DNA of 47,783 bases from a virus, in IMG/VR virus record IMGVR_UViG_3300036832_000299, positions 1 through 47,783 of that record. The stretch is one strand, 5' to 3'. This document shows, one piece after another, positions 6,907 to 17,317 of this stretch. The position numbers and the translations under genes were made by a program. Under the pieces are notes generated by a model that made no database searches, was not told the DNA's origin, and saw only the letters and a program-made list of their open reading frames with translations. Position 1 is the first letter of the stretch, and every line of letters begins with the position of its first letter.

Positions 6907-9900
6907 TCACCGGCCCCTATAGGTCTTCGGGGGATTGGTGCGCTGACCGACCCACGCATCGGCCGCGTCGGACGCCGCCTGGGGCGAGGTCAGGTATTGC
7001 ATGGCCGCGAGGTTCGCGAGCCGCACGGCGACGCTGCCTTCCGGCACGAGCGACGCCGCCGCGCCCGCGATCGGCCTGCCCACCAAGTGCGTCGTCGCCT
7101 TCGCCGCCTTCCACGCCAGCGTGTTGCTGGGCCGCTTGTGGAATTGCCCGACGTCCTGCAGCTCTCCGGTGATGTCGCTGAGATCATGCACGACGCCCGC
7201 CCGGTAGGGGCCAAGCAGGGTGTCGCCGAGATTGGAGGCGTAGCGGCCGAAACCCACGGAGCCGCTTTGCGGCGCGACGGCGGCTTCGAGGAACGGCGAA
7301 AGGGTGTTGGCGGCCTGATCGTAGTTGCCGAAGAGGTTGGCCCGGCTGGCCATCGTCGCCGTCTGCTGCCACGGCGTGCGCTCGGCTTGCCCCTGCGGGT
7401 TGGTCACCTTGTCGCGCGCCCAGGACACCGCGCCCGCCAGCCCCATCAGCGTGATCAGCCCGGTCAGCGACCCCAGCATGCGGGCGCGGTCGCCCATCGA
7501 ATAGTCGTTGCGGGGATCGAGCGCCTTGCGGGTGTTCTTGTAGGTCGGGGCGAGGATGTTCTTGGTGTTGGAATAGTTGAAGCTCTGGATCTGGTAGACC
7601 GCCCGGCCCCACGGGTGATTGGCGTACTTGGGCTTGTCGGCCAGGGTCGGGCTCTGCACGCTCTCGACGGCGAAGCGGCGCACGGCGGTCTTGAAGGCGT
7701 CGATCGCCGGGCTCGACTGGGTCAGCTCCCTGAACCCGAAAGTCGTGCGCCCGCCCAGGGCCTCGTGGATGGCCTTCGCGCCCTCTTCGCTGACACCGTG
7801 GTCCGCCAGGATGTCGGCGGCGCTCTTGGCGTTGGGGTGGTTGGTCGCCACTTCCCGCGCCAGATTGGCGATGAACGTCTTGCCGACCCGCACGGCGGCG
7901 ATCTGCTGGGCGCGGGTGAGCTGGGAGAGGCCGGTGGCGCGGAAGAACTTCGAGGTCGCCAGCCGCATGAACCGCGCCTCTGGGGCGATGCCTGCACGGG
8001 CTTCAAGGAAGCGGTTGGTGTGAACGTCCTCGACCGCGCCCAGCAGGTGCGCCAGGGCCTCGGCGTCATCCTTCTGCCGCAGCGGCGTCATCTCGCGGAA
8101 GCTGTCGACCAGCGCCTGGATCCCACGCAGCGGGTTGTGCGCCTTCACGCCGACCGCCGCACCCTCGGATAGCGACGACCATGTCGAATTGGGCAGCAGG
8201 GTGGCGATCGCCAGCGCGCTCTGCAGGTTGTGCAGGATCGGGTGGCCCATCGCCTTGCCGGTGCGCAGGTAGCCGGTGGCGCTTTCGATATGGTCTTCCA
8301 TCCGCTTGGCGTTGGGCCTGAACGTCGGGCTCATCCGCATGGCGTGCAGCAGCTCGTCGACCTTCTCGCCGTTCGGCCCGAAGCGGCTGGCGGTTTCGGC
8401 CGCGCGCGACGTCGAGTGGAAATAGTCGCCCAGGATCGTGTGCAGATCTTTTTCCAGATAGGGCTCCAGCAGGGTGTCGGCGCTCTTCGGCAGGACGCGG
8501 CCTCGGGTGGCGTCGGTGTGCAGCATGTTGCCGCCGAAGCCGACGGCGTCGGATCCACCGATCAGCCGATCATACCAAGCTTCCGCCATCCGCTGGGCTT
8601 CGGTCTTCGCCTCGAAGGCCGGGCCGCCGTTGCCGCCGATGCCCTCGCGATCGAACTTCGGGCCGCCGTTGAAGCCCATCTGCCGATAGACCTCGGCGGC
8701 GGACTTGAGGAACCCGTCGACTTGCTCAGGCGTGCGGACGTTGGCCAGCTTGATCACGCGCGGGAAGTAGCCCTCGCGGACGTAGCCGGGGCTCAGGCCC
8801 TTGCCGGTCATGTAGTGATACTGCGCATCGAACAGCCCGCGCAGCTCGCGCGCCATGCGCTCCGCCTCGGAGCCGGGGACACCGGCCTTGCGGCCCGCCA
8901 GGATGTCGGCGACCTCGTTGTGCAGCTCAGGGCGATCATCGCCGCCGATGATCCGGCTGGCGCGGCCGACCATCTCGCCCGTGCGGGCATGCACGGCGCG
9001 CTCCCAGACGTCGGGGATCACCCGGTGCGAACCGGGGTCGGTGGCGATCTTGTCGGTGAAGTCGAGGATCTTCTGGGCCGTCTCAGGGTCGGTCTTCATG
9101 CCAGCACGGGCGATCAGCCGCATGCCCTGCCCGTTGGAAGACACCAAGTCGTCGTAGAGCTGGCGCGTGGCGCGGGCGAACGATAGCGGGCTATGGCCCT
9201 GCAGCGCCTCGCGCATGGCCTGGATCGAGCGGGCGACGTCTTCGCGCATCTTGACGCTCGACGGGCGGCCCCGCTCCTTGTCGAAGCTGTCGAGGAAGCG
9301 CTGCGCCTCATCGGCGCTCATCTCCTTGCCGCCTTCACCCGGTCCCTGCGGCGGCGGGCGCTGCAGCTTTTGCTGCGCTGGCAGCGCCGCCTGCAGATCG
9401 TCCATCGTCTGGCGCACCCGGAAGGCGTCGCTGAACTTGAAATCGGGCGCGTCACCGGCCTCGAAGATCCGGCCGGACAGATCAAGCGCACGGGCCAGCG
9501 CCGTTTGCCGGGGGTGATAGATCCCGAAGAACTTGGCCACGCTGTCGACGAACCGGGTGAACATGTTGTCGTGGATCTTGCCGCCCTGGGCGTCGAGGCC
9601 TTTCAGGTAGTCCTGGGCAGCGACGTTGGTCAGCGACCAGCTCAGCAGCTCGTCGGGGCTGGACCACATCTGCTGATGGAACGGCTTCAGGCCGTCGCCC
9701 TCGCCGTCGGCGATCTTGGGGAATTGCTCTTGGATGGCCTGGGCGACCTGACTGTGGAAGTTGTTCCAGTCGTCGATCGCCGCCTTCGCCCGGCCGGGCG
9801 TGAAGCCCAGGAGCTTGAGGTTGCTGTCAAGGTAGCTACCCAGTGAACGATAGCGGCTGGTCACGAACGAGTGGATTATCTCGTGGCTGGCGACCTCTTC

Positions 9901-12900
9901 GTTCATGCCGTCGTGCGGCGAGCTGGCGTCATCACGCAGGGTGACCTTGCCGCTGTCCCGGTGGGTGATACCAGCGACACCGTCATCCAGCTCAGACGAC
10001 GTGCCGATCTCGGCTTTGCCCATGCCGCCCGCCTTCAGCATGGTCTTGCTGATCCAGCGGGTGATCGGGCTCTGGGCATGGTCGGCCAGAGCCTGCAATA
10101 CGTTCTGGGCTTCGCCGGTCTTGATCGCCTTGCCGATCGGCCCCTCGACGAACGCCTTGCGGACCTCTGGCGCGCTGGCGGTGGCGGCACGGGCGGTGCC
10201 CGTGGTGCCCGGCACGGTGGCGGCGGCTGCGGCCCCCGTCAGCAGGGCTTCGCGCCGGGTGATCGTCTGGCGGGCCTCGAAGCGGTCGGGCCGCTTCTTG
10301 CCCTTCGGAACAAAGCCCTTGGAGCTATCCCCGCCTAGATGGCCCTCGACGGTGATCTCCTTGCCGCTGCGGCTCGTGTAAGTGATCTGACGCGGTCGAT
10401 CGTATTTGCTGACACGCCCGGTCGGCGTGTTCGGCACCTTGGGGATGCCGGACGCTTTGCCCAGCCGCTCCTGCAGGCCTTCCCATAGCTCCGGGTCAGC
10501 CCGCATCTTGAAGGTCGTCTGGCGTCCGCTGGCTGTCTCCATACGGAAGGTCAGCACGGCGGCGGCCTTGCCGTCCGCCTGCAGTTCGCGGGCTTTGGCG
10601 ATCACGTTGTCGAGGTCGCTGAGCGTGCGAACCTTGGCGTCTTTTGCCGTCTCATCGGGGTTGCGGCGGCTGGTGTAAGTCTGGCCCAGGCGCTCAGCGT
10701 CTTCGGTGTCGGCGTCTTCAAGCGCACGCCGCGCCGTGTCGCGGGCATGGCTGGCCTCGTTGTAGTTCCGTTTCGTGCGCTCAACGTCGTCGGCCGTGGA
10801 TCCGTAGCCGCGATTGAACTGGTTGCGGGTGGCGTTCATCGCCGAAAGCGCGGCGTCGAACTCAACTTGGGCTTTGTCGACGGCGTTCTTCAGCAGGCTC
10901 CGACGCTGGGCGAACTCTGTCTTGCTGTAGGGCTTCGCCGTCTCCCAGGTGCTGCCTTCCGTTTCAGGGGCGGGCTCGGGCTTCGGTGCAGGTTCAGCCG
11001 CCTTCGTTGCGGGTTCAGCCGCCTTCGTTGCAGGGGCGGGCTCTTCGGTCCTGGGCGGGGCCTCGTAGTCGATCGCCTGCCAGCGCCAAATATAGTCGCC
11101 TTCCTTGCGGCCTTTGCGGCGGACGACCTTGAACGTCAGGCCGTTCTCGACGCCGTCTTTGCCGTAGATCGGATCCAGCACTTCATGCGCGCCCTTGGCG
11201 GCCTCTTCGGGGCTGTCGAACGCCTCGATGCTCTGGCCCTTGTCGTTGGCGTGCTTCTCCATCTCGGTGTCGAGATGGGCCTTGAAGCCAGCGTAGTCGT
11301 CGCCGTGCGGCCCTTCGGCGTCCATCGCCTTCTGGTAACGGGCGTCGGTCTGGGCCTCACGGGTCGCCTTGCGCTCATCGGCGGTCGCAGCCTTGTCGGC
11401 GATCTCTTTTCGCCGCTGTTCGACCTGGGCGGCGTTCTCCGCCTCCATCTCGGCGTTGGCCTTATTCCAATCGTCGACCGCATGCTCCTTCGCCTGCCGG
11501 GCGGCGGCCTTTTCGGCAGGGGTCGACTTCTCGGCGAACATGACGTCGTCGGCCGCGTTGGCCCGCGTCATCGCCTCGCGCTTGCGCTCCAGCGGGCTCT
11601 TGTCGGCCTGTCCGGCGACCTGGGCGGCGCGGTCGGCCTCCTGACCGGCCCTACGGGCGGCCATCTCCCGTTGAGCCACTTCCCTACCGCCTGCCGCATC
11701 AACGGCTTCGTGGGCGGCCTGGGCTTCCTTGGCGGCCCGTTCGGCGAGAACCTTCGCTCGTTTGCGCGAGCCGCTGTTCGGTGCGGTGTCGACCATGCGC
11801 TGGGCGTCACGGTGGGCGCGATCAGCGCGAGCGGATCTACTCATCGCCCGACGCAGCTCTGGCGGCGGGTTGTCGTACTTGTCGGCCGGGTCGTAGCTGG
11901 CCTCGTCGAGCTTATCGACGTTCGCCATCGTCGGCTCCCGTTCGACGTCGGCGATCGCCGCTTCCATGCGAGCGCGGGTTTCCGGCGACGTCATCTCGCT
12001 CGCCGCCATCCTGCGCGCGTCGTCGAGCGCAGCCCGCACCTTGGGCGACGGCTCTCGCCGGGGTTCTTCTGCTTTGGGAGACGCGGCTGTCTCCCCCTGG
12101 GCATGCACGGGTTCCGGTTTTGGCCCAGGCAGGCCCCTGGGTTCGGCCTCCGGGGGCGTGCCCGACCGACCGGAGGCCTCCCCTCCGCTGGTATCCGTAT
12201 GGGGGGCGGCACCAGCTTCCTCTTCGGCCGTCTTGGCGCGACGGCCTGTCTCGATAACGGTCAGCGCGGCTTCGCTCTGGCGGCCGGTGCTGCCCTTCTT
12301 CTTCACCGTCGGGTGGTTGGCGACGTCAAAGATCTGGTCGGGGCTCTCGACGTGGCCAACCTTGGTGATCCATTTCGCTACCGCGACATGATCTGGGAAG
12401 ACGATCGGGCCGCCACCCTGCGACTTTACATAGCCCTCGGCGGTGACCGGAAAACGGCCCTCGGCGTCCCTGTCGGCAGGCTTGTTATTGCTCTTGCCTT
12501 CAGGGTTGGCGCGGGCGTGCTGTTCGGCGTCCTGATAGGCCCGCTCCCGCTGGGCGCGCTCGTAGCGCTGGCGCAGCTCTTCTTCGTTCTTGGCGCGCTG
12601 GTTGGTTTCGGCGCGCGGCTCGTTCGGGAACGGGCCGGGGCCGGTCGCCTGTTCAGGGAACGGCGGCCCCTGGTCCTGCGGCACCTGATTGTCGGTCGTG
12701 CGATAGGTCTGGGTCGGCTCGCGGGTCACCGGAGTGCCCGGCCCCCTGCCGCTTATGTCCAGACGGTCGGGGATTTCTGGCGACGTCCTTGGCGCGTTGG
12801 CCCGGCCGGTGAAGTCCTGGGCGCGGCGCGGCTCCGCCATGTAGCTGGTCTGATCAAGCTGCCCCTGCTGGACCGTGAACGGCTCGGAGCCGGGCTCCAG

Positions 12901-14925
12901 CTCTCCGGTGCGAGGATCGTACCGCTGAACGGTGACCGCGCCCCTGGGGCCACGGTCGATGACGGTGACCGGGAAGCCCTGATGCAGCAGCACGGTCTGC
13001 GGCTGCGGCCCTTTCGGCAGGCCTCCAGCCTGGGTGTCGCGGGTGTCAGGCCCGCCCGGCTGTTCGTTGCCCAGCGGCGGAAACGTGTGTTCGGTGGGCT
13101 GCACGACGTGGCGCTGCTTACCCGCAAGGTCAAAGGCCCCTTGGGCTTGGCGTTGCTCAATCGTCTGGTCGGGCGTTTGCGGCAGGCGACCTTCCGGCGC
13201 GGCGAACCGATCCGGCGTCGGCGGCTGAGCGGAGGGTTGCTCAGCCGCCTGCCGCTGCGCCTGGGCGATCTCGACATCGCTCATGCGCGACGGGATCGGC
13301 GACGGCCCGCTTACAACAGGTAGGTTGGAAGGCGTGCGCAGATCCCTGCCGACCGTGGTCGGCGTCGGCCCAGGCGGCTCGCCCATCGTCACGGCAGGCT
13401 GGAAGCCGCCTTGCGGTTCGCCAGCCGTCGGCGGCGGCACGGCGATCGGCGGCGGCTGGGCGCGATCGGCGACCGGGATCACCGACGGATCCACATAGCC
13501 GGTGTGCCCAGGCTGGATCAGCGTTGCGCCACGCAGGCCTGCCCGCTGGGCGACAACGTCAGGCTCGTGCGGCGCGGGGCGCGTCGGGATCGGCGTCGTG
13601 ACGTCGGGCTCGTTAGCCCGCGTGGCCAGCGCCAGACTGGCGAGCTGGCTGTCGGCCTGCTGGCGCGCGGCGGTCGCCTGCTGCAGCCGGGCCTGAGCGG
13701 CGGCCTGCTGTTCTGGCGGAGCAACCTGCAGCGCGGCTTGCGCGGCGGCTTGTTCACTACGCGCGGCAGAAGCATTGGCGGCGATCGTTGCAGCCTGCTG
13801 GCGCACCCGGTTGGCCTGCACCTTGGCGGTGACCAGCTCGGCGGCGGGCGTGCCGCTCTGGCGTCCCCTGGTCGCCGCTGGCCCCTGGGCGGCCATGAGC
13901 GCCTGCACCGTCGGGTCGGCGGCGATCTCAGCCTGATGTTCAGGCGGCATTTGATCGACGGGCGGAGCCGTCGCCGGGTCGATGTTGTTCCGGCGCAGGT
14001 ACTTCGCCACGGCGTCGATGCCTGCCGGGGTCTGCAGAACCGCGTGGAAGGCTGGCCCGGCGATCGCCATTTCAACGGTCGCTTCCGGCACCCCTTGGCC
14101 GATCGGCCGGTTGGGGTCGTAGCTCTGCATCGCCGCGACATTCTCGGCGGTCTTCGAGGCCGCGCCCAGGCCCGCGCCCGCCACAGCATGCTCCACCGTC
14201 GCGCCCACCGCCCGGTCGATCAGCCCCTTGCCCAACATGGCCTTGACGGGCGCGGCGACCATTGCAGCCGGACGCCCAACCGGCAGGGCTCCCGCCGCGA
14301 GCTGGGCGGTGAAGTTCAGCCCGCCAGCCCGCTGCGCCTGGGCGTCGCTCGCGCCCTTGGCCTTCGCCGCCTCATAGGCGCTGCCCGCCCCTTGCATGCC
14401 CATCGTCAGCGGCAAGGTTTCCGGGGACAACAGTGGAGCGCCCATCTTGGCGGCCCCGCCGACGATCTTCTCAAAGGCGTTGGGGTCGGTGGGCGTGATG
14501 GCCTGCCCGGCGCTGCTGACCGCCTGGGCGGCCGGATTGATCAGCGGCGAGACGACGGGCGACGGAGCCTGCTGAGCCGCCGCCAGCGACGGCCTGACCG
14601 CGCTGGGGATCATCACCAGCGTGCCGTTCGGCCCGACCATGTAGCCGGTGCCCTGGGCGCTGCGGATGTCCTGTCCGGTCTTGATGTCGCCGAGAACGCC
14701 CGCGCCCTTCAGGGTGTCGCCGACCGCCTGCACGACGTTGCCACCGATCTCGCGCGCGGTGCGGACGATCGGGGTGTTGAAGATCGGGTTGCTGGCGACG
14801 GCCTTGCTCAGCACGTCGAAGGTCGAAGGCTCTTTCTTCGGGATCAGGTCGGCGAACATGTCGCCGCCCGCTGCAGGCGGGGGCGCTGCGTTCGACGGGA
14901 TCAGATCGTCGAAGAGGCCGGGCAT
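6907..14925 (-). CDS. giant polyvalent internal-virion-type protein with zincin domain, 2672 aa
   Basis: One sixth of the genome. Visible parts: two FxDLIP motifs (F5-P10 and F24-P29); Ala/Gly-rich hydrophobic helices to about residue 320; coiled-coil and Pro-rich stretches to about 900; charged coiled coils to about 1500; a twin-arginine signal-like segment (T1556-R-R-E, then a hydrophobic run ending ARAA); a metallopeptidase motif HEIIH at 1681-1685; helical regions with GYFPRV near 2045; and a hydrophobic helix near 2480. This resembles the polyvalent proteins that phages eject with DNA. Its position after the gp14-like and gp15-position genes suits a gp16-like ejection protein. No lytic transglycosylase motif was seen. 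ATG 14925 directly abuts the upstream stop. Confidence 0.85.
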   Translation of the reverse strand: MPGLFDDLIPSNAAPPPAAGGDMFADLIPKKEPSTFDVLSKAVASNPIFNTPIVRTAREIGGNVVQAVGDTLKGAGVLGDIKTGQDIRSAQGTGYMVGPNGTLVMIPSAVRPSLAAAQQAPSPVVSPLINPAAQAVSSAGQAITPTDPNAFEKIVGGAAKMGAPLLSPETLPLTMGMQGAGSAYEAAKAKGASDAQAQRAGGLNFTAQLAAGALPVGRPAAMVAAPVKAMLGKGLIDRAVGATVEHAVAGAGLGAASKTAENVAAMQSYDPNRPIGQGVPEATVEMAIAGPAFHAVLQTPAGIDAVAKYLRRNNIDPATAPPVDQMPPEHQAEIAADPTVQALMAAQGPAATRGRQSGTPAAELVTAKVQANRVRQQAATIAANASAARSEQAAAQAALQVAPPEQQAAAQARLQQATAARQQADSQLASLALATRANEPDVTTPIPTRPAPHEPDVVAQRAGLRGATLIQPGHTGYVDPSVIPVADRAQPPPIAVPPPTAGEPQGGFQPAVTMGEPPGPTPTTVGRDLRTPSNLPVVSGPSPIPSRMSDVEIAQAQRQAAEQPSAQPPTPDRFAAPEGRLPQTPDQTIEQRQAQGAFDLAGKQRHVVQPTEHTFPPLGNEQPGGPDTRDTQAGGLPKGPQPQTVLLHQGFPVTVIDRGPRGAVTVQRYDPRTGELEPGSEPFTVQQGQLDQTSYMAEPRRAQDFTGRANAPRTSPEIPDRLDISGRGPGTPVTREPTQTYRTTDNQVPQDQGPPFPEQATGPGPFPNEPRAETNQRAKNEEELRQRYERAQRERAYQDAEQHARANPEGKSNNKPADRDAEGRFPVTAEGYVKSQGGGPIVFPDHVAVAKWITKVGHVESPDQIFDVANHPTVKKKGSTGRQSEAALTVIETGRRAKTAEEEAGAAPHTDTSGGEASGRSGTPPEAEPRGLPGPKPEPVHAQGETAASPKAEEPRREPSPKVRAALDDARRMAASEMTSPETRARMEAAIADVEREPTMANVDKLDEASYDPADKYDNPPPELRRAMSRSARADRAHRDAQRMVDTAPNSGSRKRAKVLAERAAKEAQAAHEAVDAAGGREVAQREMAARRAGQEADRAAQVAGQADKSPLERKREAMTRANAADDVMFAEKSTPAEKAAARQAKEHAVDDWNKANAEMEAENAAQVEQRRKEIADKAATADERKATREAQTDARYQKAMDAEGPHGDDYAGFKAHLDTEMEKHANDKGQSIEAFDSPEEAAKGAHEVLDPIYGKDGVENGLTFKVVRRKGRKEGDYIWRWQAIDYEAPPRTEEPAPATKAAEPATKAAEPAPKPEPAPETEGSTWETAKPYSKTEFAQRRSLLKNAVDKAQVEFDAALSAMNATRNQFNRGYGSTADDVERTKRNYNEASHARDTARRALEDADTEDAERLGQTYTSRRNPDETAKDAKVRTLSDLDNVIAKARELQADGKAAAVLTFRMETASGRQTTFKMRADPELWEGLQERLGKASGIPKVPNTPTGRVSKYDRPRQITYTSRSGKEITVEGHLGGDSSKGFVPKGKKRPDRFEARQTITRREALLTGAAAAATVPGTTGTARAATASAPEVRKAFVEGPIGKAIKTGEAQNVLQALADHAQSPITRWISKTMLKAGGMGKAEIGTSSELDDGVAGITHRDSGKVTLRDDASSPHDGMNEEVASHEIIHSFVTSRYRSLGSYLDSNLKLLGFTPGRAKAAIDDWNNFHSQVAQAIQEQFPKIADGEGDGLKPFHQQMWSSPDELLSWSLTNVAAQDYLKGLDAQGGKIHDNMFTRFVDSVAKFFGIYHPRQTALARALDLSGRIFEAGDAPDFKFSDAFRVRQTMDDLQAALPAQQKLQRPPPQGPGEGGKEMSADEAQRFLDSFDKERGRPSSVKMREDVARSIQAMREALQGHSPLSFARATRQLYDDLVSSNGQGMRLIARAGMKTDPETAQKILDFTDKIATDPGSHRVIPDVWERAVHARTGEMVGRASRIIGGDDRPELHNEVADILAGRKAGVPGSEAERMARELRGLFDAQYHYMTGKGLSPGYVREGYFPRVIKLANVRTPEQVDGFLKSAAEVYRQMGFNGGPKFDREGIGGNGGPAFEAKTEAQRMAEAWYDRLIGGSDAVGFGGNMLHTDATRGRVLPKSADTLLEPYLEKDLHTILGDYFHSTSRAAETASRFGPNGEKVDELLHAMRMSPTFRPNAKRMEDHIESATGYLRTGKAMGHPILHNLQSALAIATLLPNSTWSSLSEGAAVGVKAHNPLRGIQALVDSFREMTPLRQKDDAEALAHLLGAVEDVHTNRFLEARAGIAPEARFMRLATSKFFRATGLSQLTRAQQIAAVRVGKTFIANLAREVATNHPNAKSAADILADHGVSEEGAKAIHEALGGRTTFGFRELTQSSPAIDAFKTAVRRFAVESVQSPTLADKPKYANHPWGRAVYQIQSFNYSNTKNILAPTYKNTRKALDPRNDYSMGDRARMLGSLTGLITLMGLAGAVSWARDKVTNPQGQAERTPWQQTATMASRANLFGNYDQAANTLSPFLEAAVAPQSGSVGFGRYASNLGDTLLGPYRAGVVHDLSDITGELQDVGQFHKRPSNTLAWKAAKATTHLVGRPIAGAAASLVPEGSVAVRLANLAAMQYLTSPQAASDAADAWVGQRTNPPKTYRGR

Positions 14926-16134
14926 TTAGAACCCGCCCTCTGCCGGGTTGTAGCCGTTGGCGATCAGCCGCTGGCGGATCTTCGCCGGATCCGCGCCTTG
15001 GGCGATGGCTTGCCGCGCCTGGGAGAAGGCCTGTTGCTTCGGCGGCAGGGCGGATGGCGGCGCAGTAGCAGGCATAGCCGGGGCGGCGACCGGCGCTCCA
15101 CGCGCAGGCCCACCAGCTACATTGCCCGCCGCCAGAGCGGGAGCCGCCTTGGCGTATCCCTGAGTGCCCGGTGCCCAGGTGAACGAGGGCGCGCTAGACG
15201 GCACGGCCGGGTTGGGCACCTGCACCGGCTGCAGGGTCGGCCCGGTCGGGAAGCCTCGCCGGATCTCACGGCGCAGCGTCTGCCCGTTGGGCTGGATCTC
15301 AAGCTGGGTTTCCGATGCGGGCGGCCCCGCTGCCGCGCCAACCGGATGCTCGCGGTCCCAAGCCTCTTGCTGGATCCGCCGAAGGTCGGCGTCGTACTGC
15401 AGATCGTGCCCGTAGCGGGCTGCGCCGGACGAGCTGTCGGATCCATACATGCTCGCACGGGCAGACGTTTCGGCGGCGTAGCGCCGGTCCTGCGACTGGG
15501 CGACCGCCTCGTCGACCTTGCGTTGCAGCTCGGACTGGGTGCGGCCGACGTTCTCGCCCCATGTCAGGCTCTCGCTGCTGTCGGCGCTCTTGATCGCATG
15601 GCCCATCGCCGCTGCCCGGCCGAACGTCAGGTCGCGCGCCGCCGCCGTCGTCGGGCTTACCGCCACGGCGGCCGGTGCCGCCGTCGGACTGGCGGCGATC
15701 GGCGCTTGCTGGGGCTGAACCCCTTGCTCGACGCTCTGCTCCAGCCCCAGGCCTTGGATCCCCTGCAAGGCGTCCTTATCGGTGTAGAACGGAGCGAGGA
15801 TGGCGCGGCCTGCTGCAGCGGCGGCGACCGGGTCGCCGGTTTGCCGCATGACGTCGTCGACCTTCGCGTTGGCCTGCGCCAGCGCGTCGGAGCGCGCGGC
15901 GTCGTGTGCGGTGGCCGCCGCCTTGGCTTCCGCCTCGCTGCGATAGTACCCGGCCTGCGCCAAGTGGCTCTGGACCTCGGCGTTCTGCACCTTGCTCTTG
16001 CCCAGGTTGTCGAACAGCCCGGTGACGTCCTTGACGCCCGACATGATTGTGCTGCCCCAATTCATCGGCGGGGCCGGTGTCGAGACGCCGCTGGCGGCGA
16101 GGTTTCCGGTCTGGAACGGTAGGCTCAGGGGCAT
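14926..16134 (-). CDS. internal virion protein candidate, 402 aa
   Basis: A helical, Ala/Gln-rich protein with a possible coiled coil at residues 45-100 (KVQNAEVQSHLAQAGYYRSEAEAKA), Pro/Ala linkers in the second half and an ordered C-terminus (QARQAIAQGADPAKIRQRLIANGYNP). The C-terminal motif looks like a short helical repeat found in other phage virion proteins. By position, between a gp14-like gene and a giant ejection-type protein, it matches T7 gp15. No sequence similarity to gp15 can be claimed by eye. The stop is immediately followed by the next start. Confidence 0.65.
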   Translation of the reverse strand: MPLSLPFQTGNLAASGVSTPAPPMNWGSTIMSGVKDVTGLFDNLGKSKVQNAEVQSHLAQAGYYRSEAEAKAAATAHDAARSDALAQANAKVDDVMRQTGDPVAAAAAGRAILAPFYTDKDALQGIQGLGLEQSVEQGVQPQQAPIAASPTAAPAAVAVSPTTAAARDLTFGRAAAMGHAIKSADSSESLTWGENVGRTQSELQRKVDEAVAQSQDRRYAAETSARASMYGSDSSSGAARYGHDLQYDADLRRIQQEAWDREHPVGAAAGPPASETQLEIQPNGQTLRREIRRGFPTGPTLQPVQVPNPAVPSSAPSFTWAPGTQGYAKAAPALAAGNVAGGPARGAPVAAPAMPATAPPSALPPKQQAFSQARQAIAQGADPAKIRQRLIANGYNPAEGGF

Positions 16135-16138
16135 GACG

Positions 16139-17317
16139 TCACCCGCCGTAGGCGTAGGAGGAGGGAAGCGGGACGAAGCTGGCGCTCGGGTTGGTGAAGT
16201 TGAACACGGGCGTGCCCTTCGGCAGGGTCTTCACCGGGATCGGCGTGTCGGCCCCGCCGACTGCGCCAGCGCCCGCCGCCGCCAGTTTGCCCGCCGTCAG
16301 CAGGGCGTCGCCGATGTTGGTGTTCGCCGTGGTGTTGCCGACCTTGTAGTTGGCCAGCGCGGTGTCGGTGGCGTCGGCCGCCGTGTTCGCGCCGATCAGC
16401 CCTGAGCTGTAGTCCTTTTCGCTCTGCAGCGAGCGGTCGAAGTAGTCGGAGAGCGTCTGGCCCGCTTGGCCGGAATAGGTGTTTTCGGCGGCGTTCTTCT
16501 GGCCCAGCGTCCAGTCGTTCAGGCCCTTGGCGAAACTGGCGTGCGCCTGGGCGAGCTGGTCGCTGGCGGTGTTCGACGCCAGCTCGTTGCCCTCCAGGCT
16601 CTTGGAGAGCGCGGCGCGGTTGGCGGTGAGGTTGGCGCTCTGCGCCCCTTGGCTCAGGAGCTGGTCGGCCCAGCTCGCCGAGTTCTTGGTGGCGTTCACA
16701 AACGAGCCAGCCTGAGCCTCCTTGGCGATCGTTGCGTTGGCGGCGTCTTGCCGGGCGGCGTAGGCCTGCTTGACGAGGTCGTCGGCGGTGAGCGACGGCG
16801 CAGCCCCAGGGTTCGCCGCCAGCGCGGTGCCCATCAGCTTCATACGCTGGGCGAAGTTGGCAGTCGTCATCGCCGCTTGCGAGCCGGGCATGGCGCTGCT
16901 GACGGCGTCGGCCACCTGCTGGGTCATCTTCTGCAGGTAGCCGGACTGATTGGCGGCTTCGAGCGTCTTGGTCTGGATGGCCTGATTGTTGAGCTGCCGT
17001 TGCGCCGTAACCAGGCCTTTGTCTTCCAGCGCGTTGTCGTCGGCGTGGTCCTGGGCGTACTTCAGCAGGGTGGCGAAGGTGTTGTTCTCCAGATCCGACG
17101 TCTGCTGATACTGCTTCTGCTCAATCCCCATCACCCGCTGGTCGCTGGCCCCGGCGAGCTGCATGCGCTCGTCGAACGCACCCGCCTGCCGGGCGGTGTT
17201 GGCGTTGGACGTCGCCTGCTGCGCCTTCCGCGCGTTGGACTGGGCCATCATGTTGGCCCCGGTGCCTGCAGCCGTGGTGGCGACGGCGACGGCGGTGAGG
17301 GTGACGGGATCACACAT
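16139..17317 (-). CDS. T7 gp14-like internal virion protein, 392 aa
   Basis: The N-terminus MCDPVTLTAVAVATTAAGTGANMMAQSNARKAQ resembles T7 gp14: Met-Cys, a small hydrophobic helix (about residues 5-20), then a long Gln/Ala-rich helical region. T7 gp14 leaves the capsid and forms a channel in the outer membrane during DNA entry. Here the helical body runs to about residue 330 and ends in a Gly/Ala-rich linker. The protein is about twice the length of T7 gp14 (196 residues). The start overlaps the upstream stop as TGATG. The role is inferred from N-terminal pattern and gene order. Confidence 0.65.
   Translation of the reverse strand: MCDPVTLTAVAVATTAAGTGANMMAQSNARKAQQATSNANTARQAGAFDERMQLAGASDQRVMGIEQKQYQQTSDLENNTFATLLKYAQDHADDNALEDKGLVTAQRQLNNQAIQTKTLEAANQSGYLQKMTQQVADAVSSAMPGSQAAMTTANFAQRMKLMGTALAANPGAAPSLTADDLVKQAYAARQDAANATIAKEAQAGSFVNATKNSASWADQLLSQGAQSANLTANRAALSKSLEGNELASNTASDQLAQAHASFAKGLNDWTLGQKNAAENTYSGQAGQTLSDYFDRSLQSEKDYSSGLIGANTAADATDTALANYKVGNTTANTNIGDALLTAGKLAAAGAGAVGGADTPIPVKTLPKGTPVFNFTNPSASFVPLPSSYAYGG

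Noticed and set aside
10747-16122. Very long open frames on the + strand (858 and 903 codons) opposite the giant gene and its neighbours
   Set aside because: They are antisense to well-supported virion genes, are dominated by Arg, Gly, Val and Leu, lack ribosome sites and domains, and are expected as shadows in GC-rich DNA.
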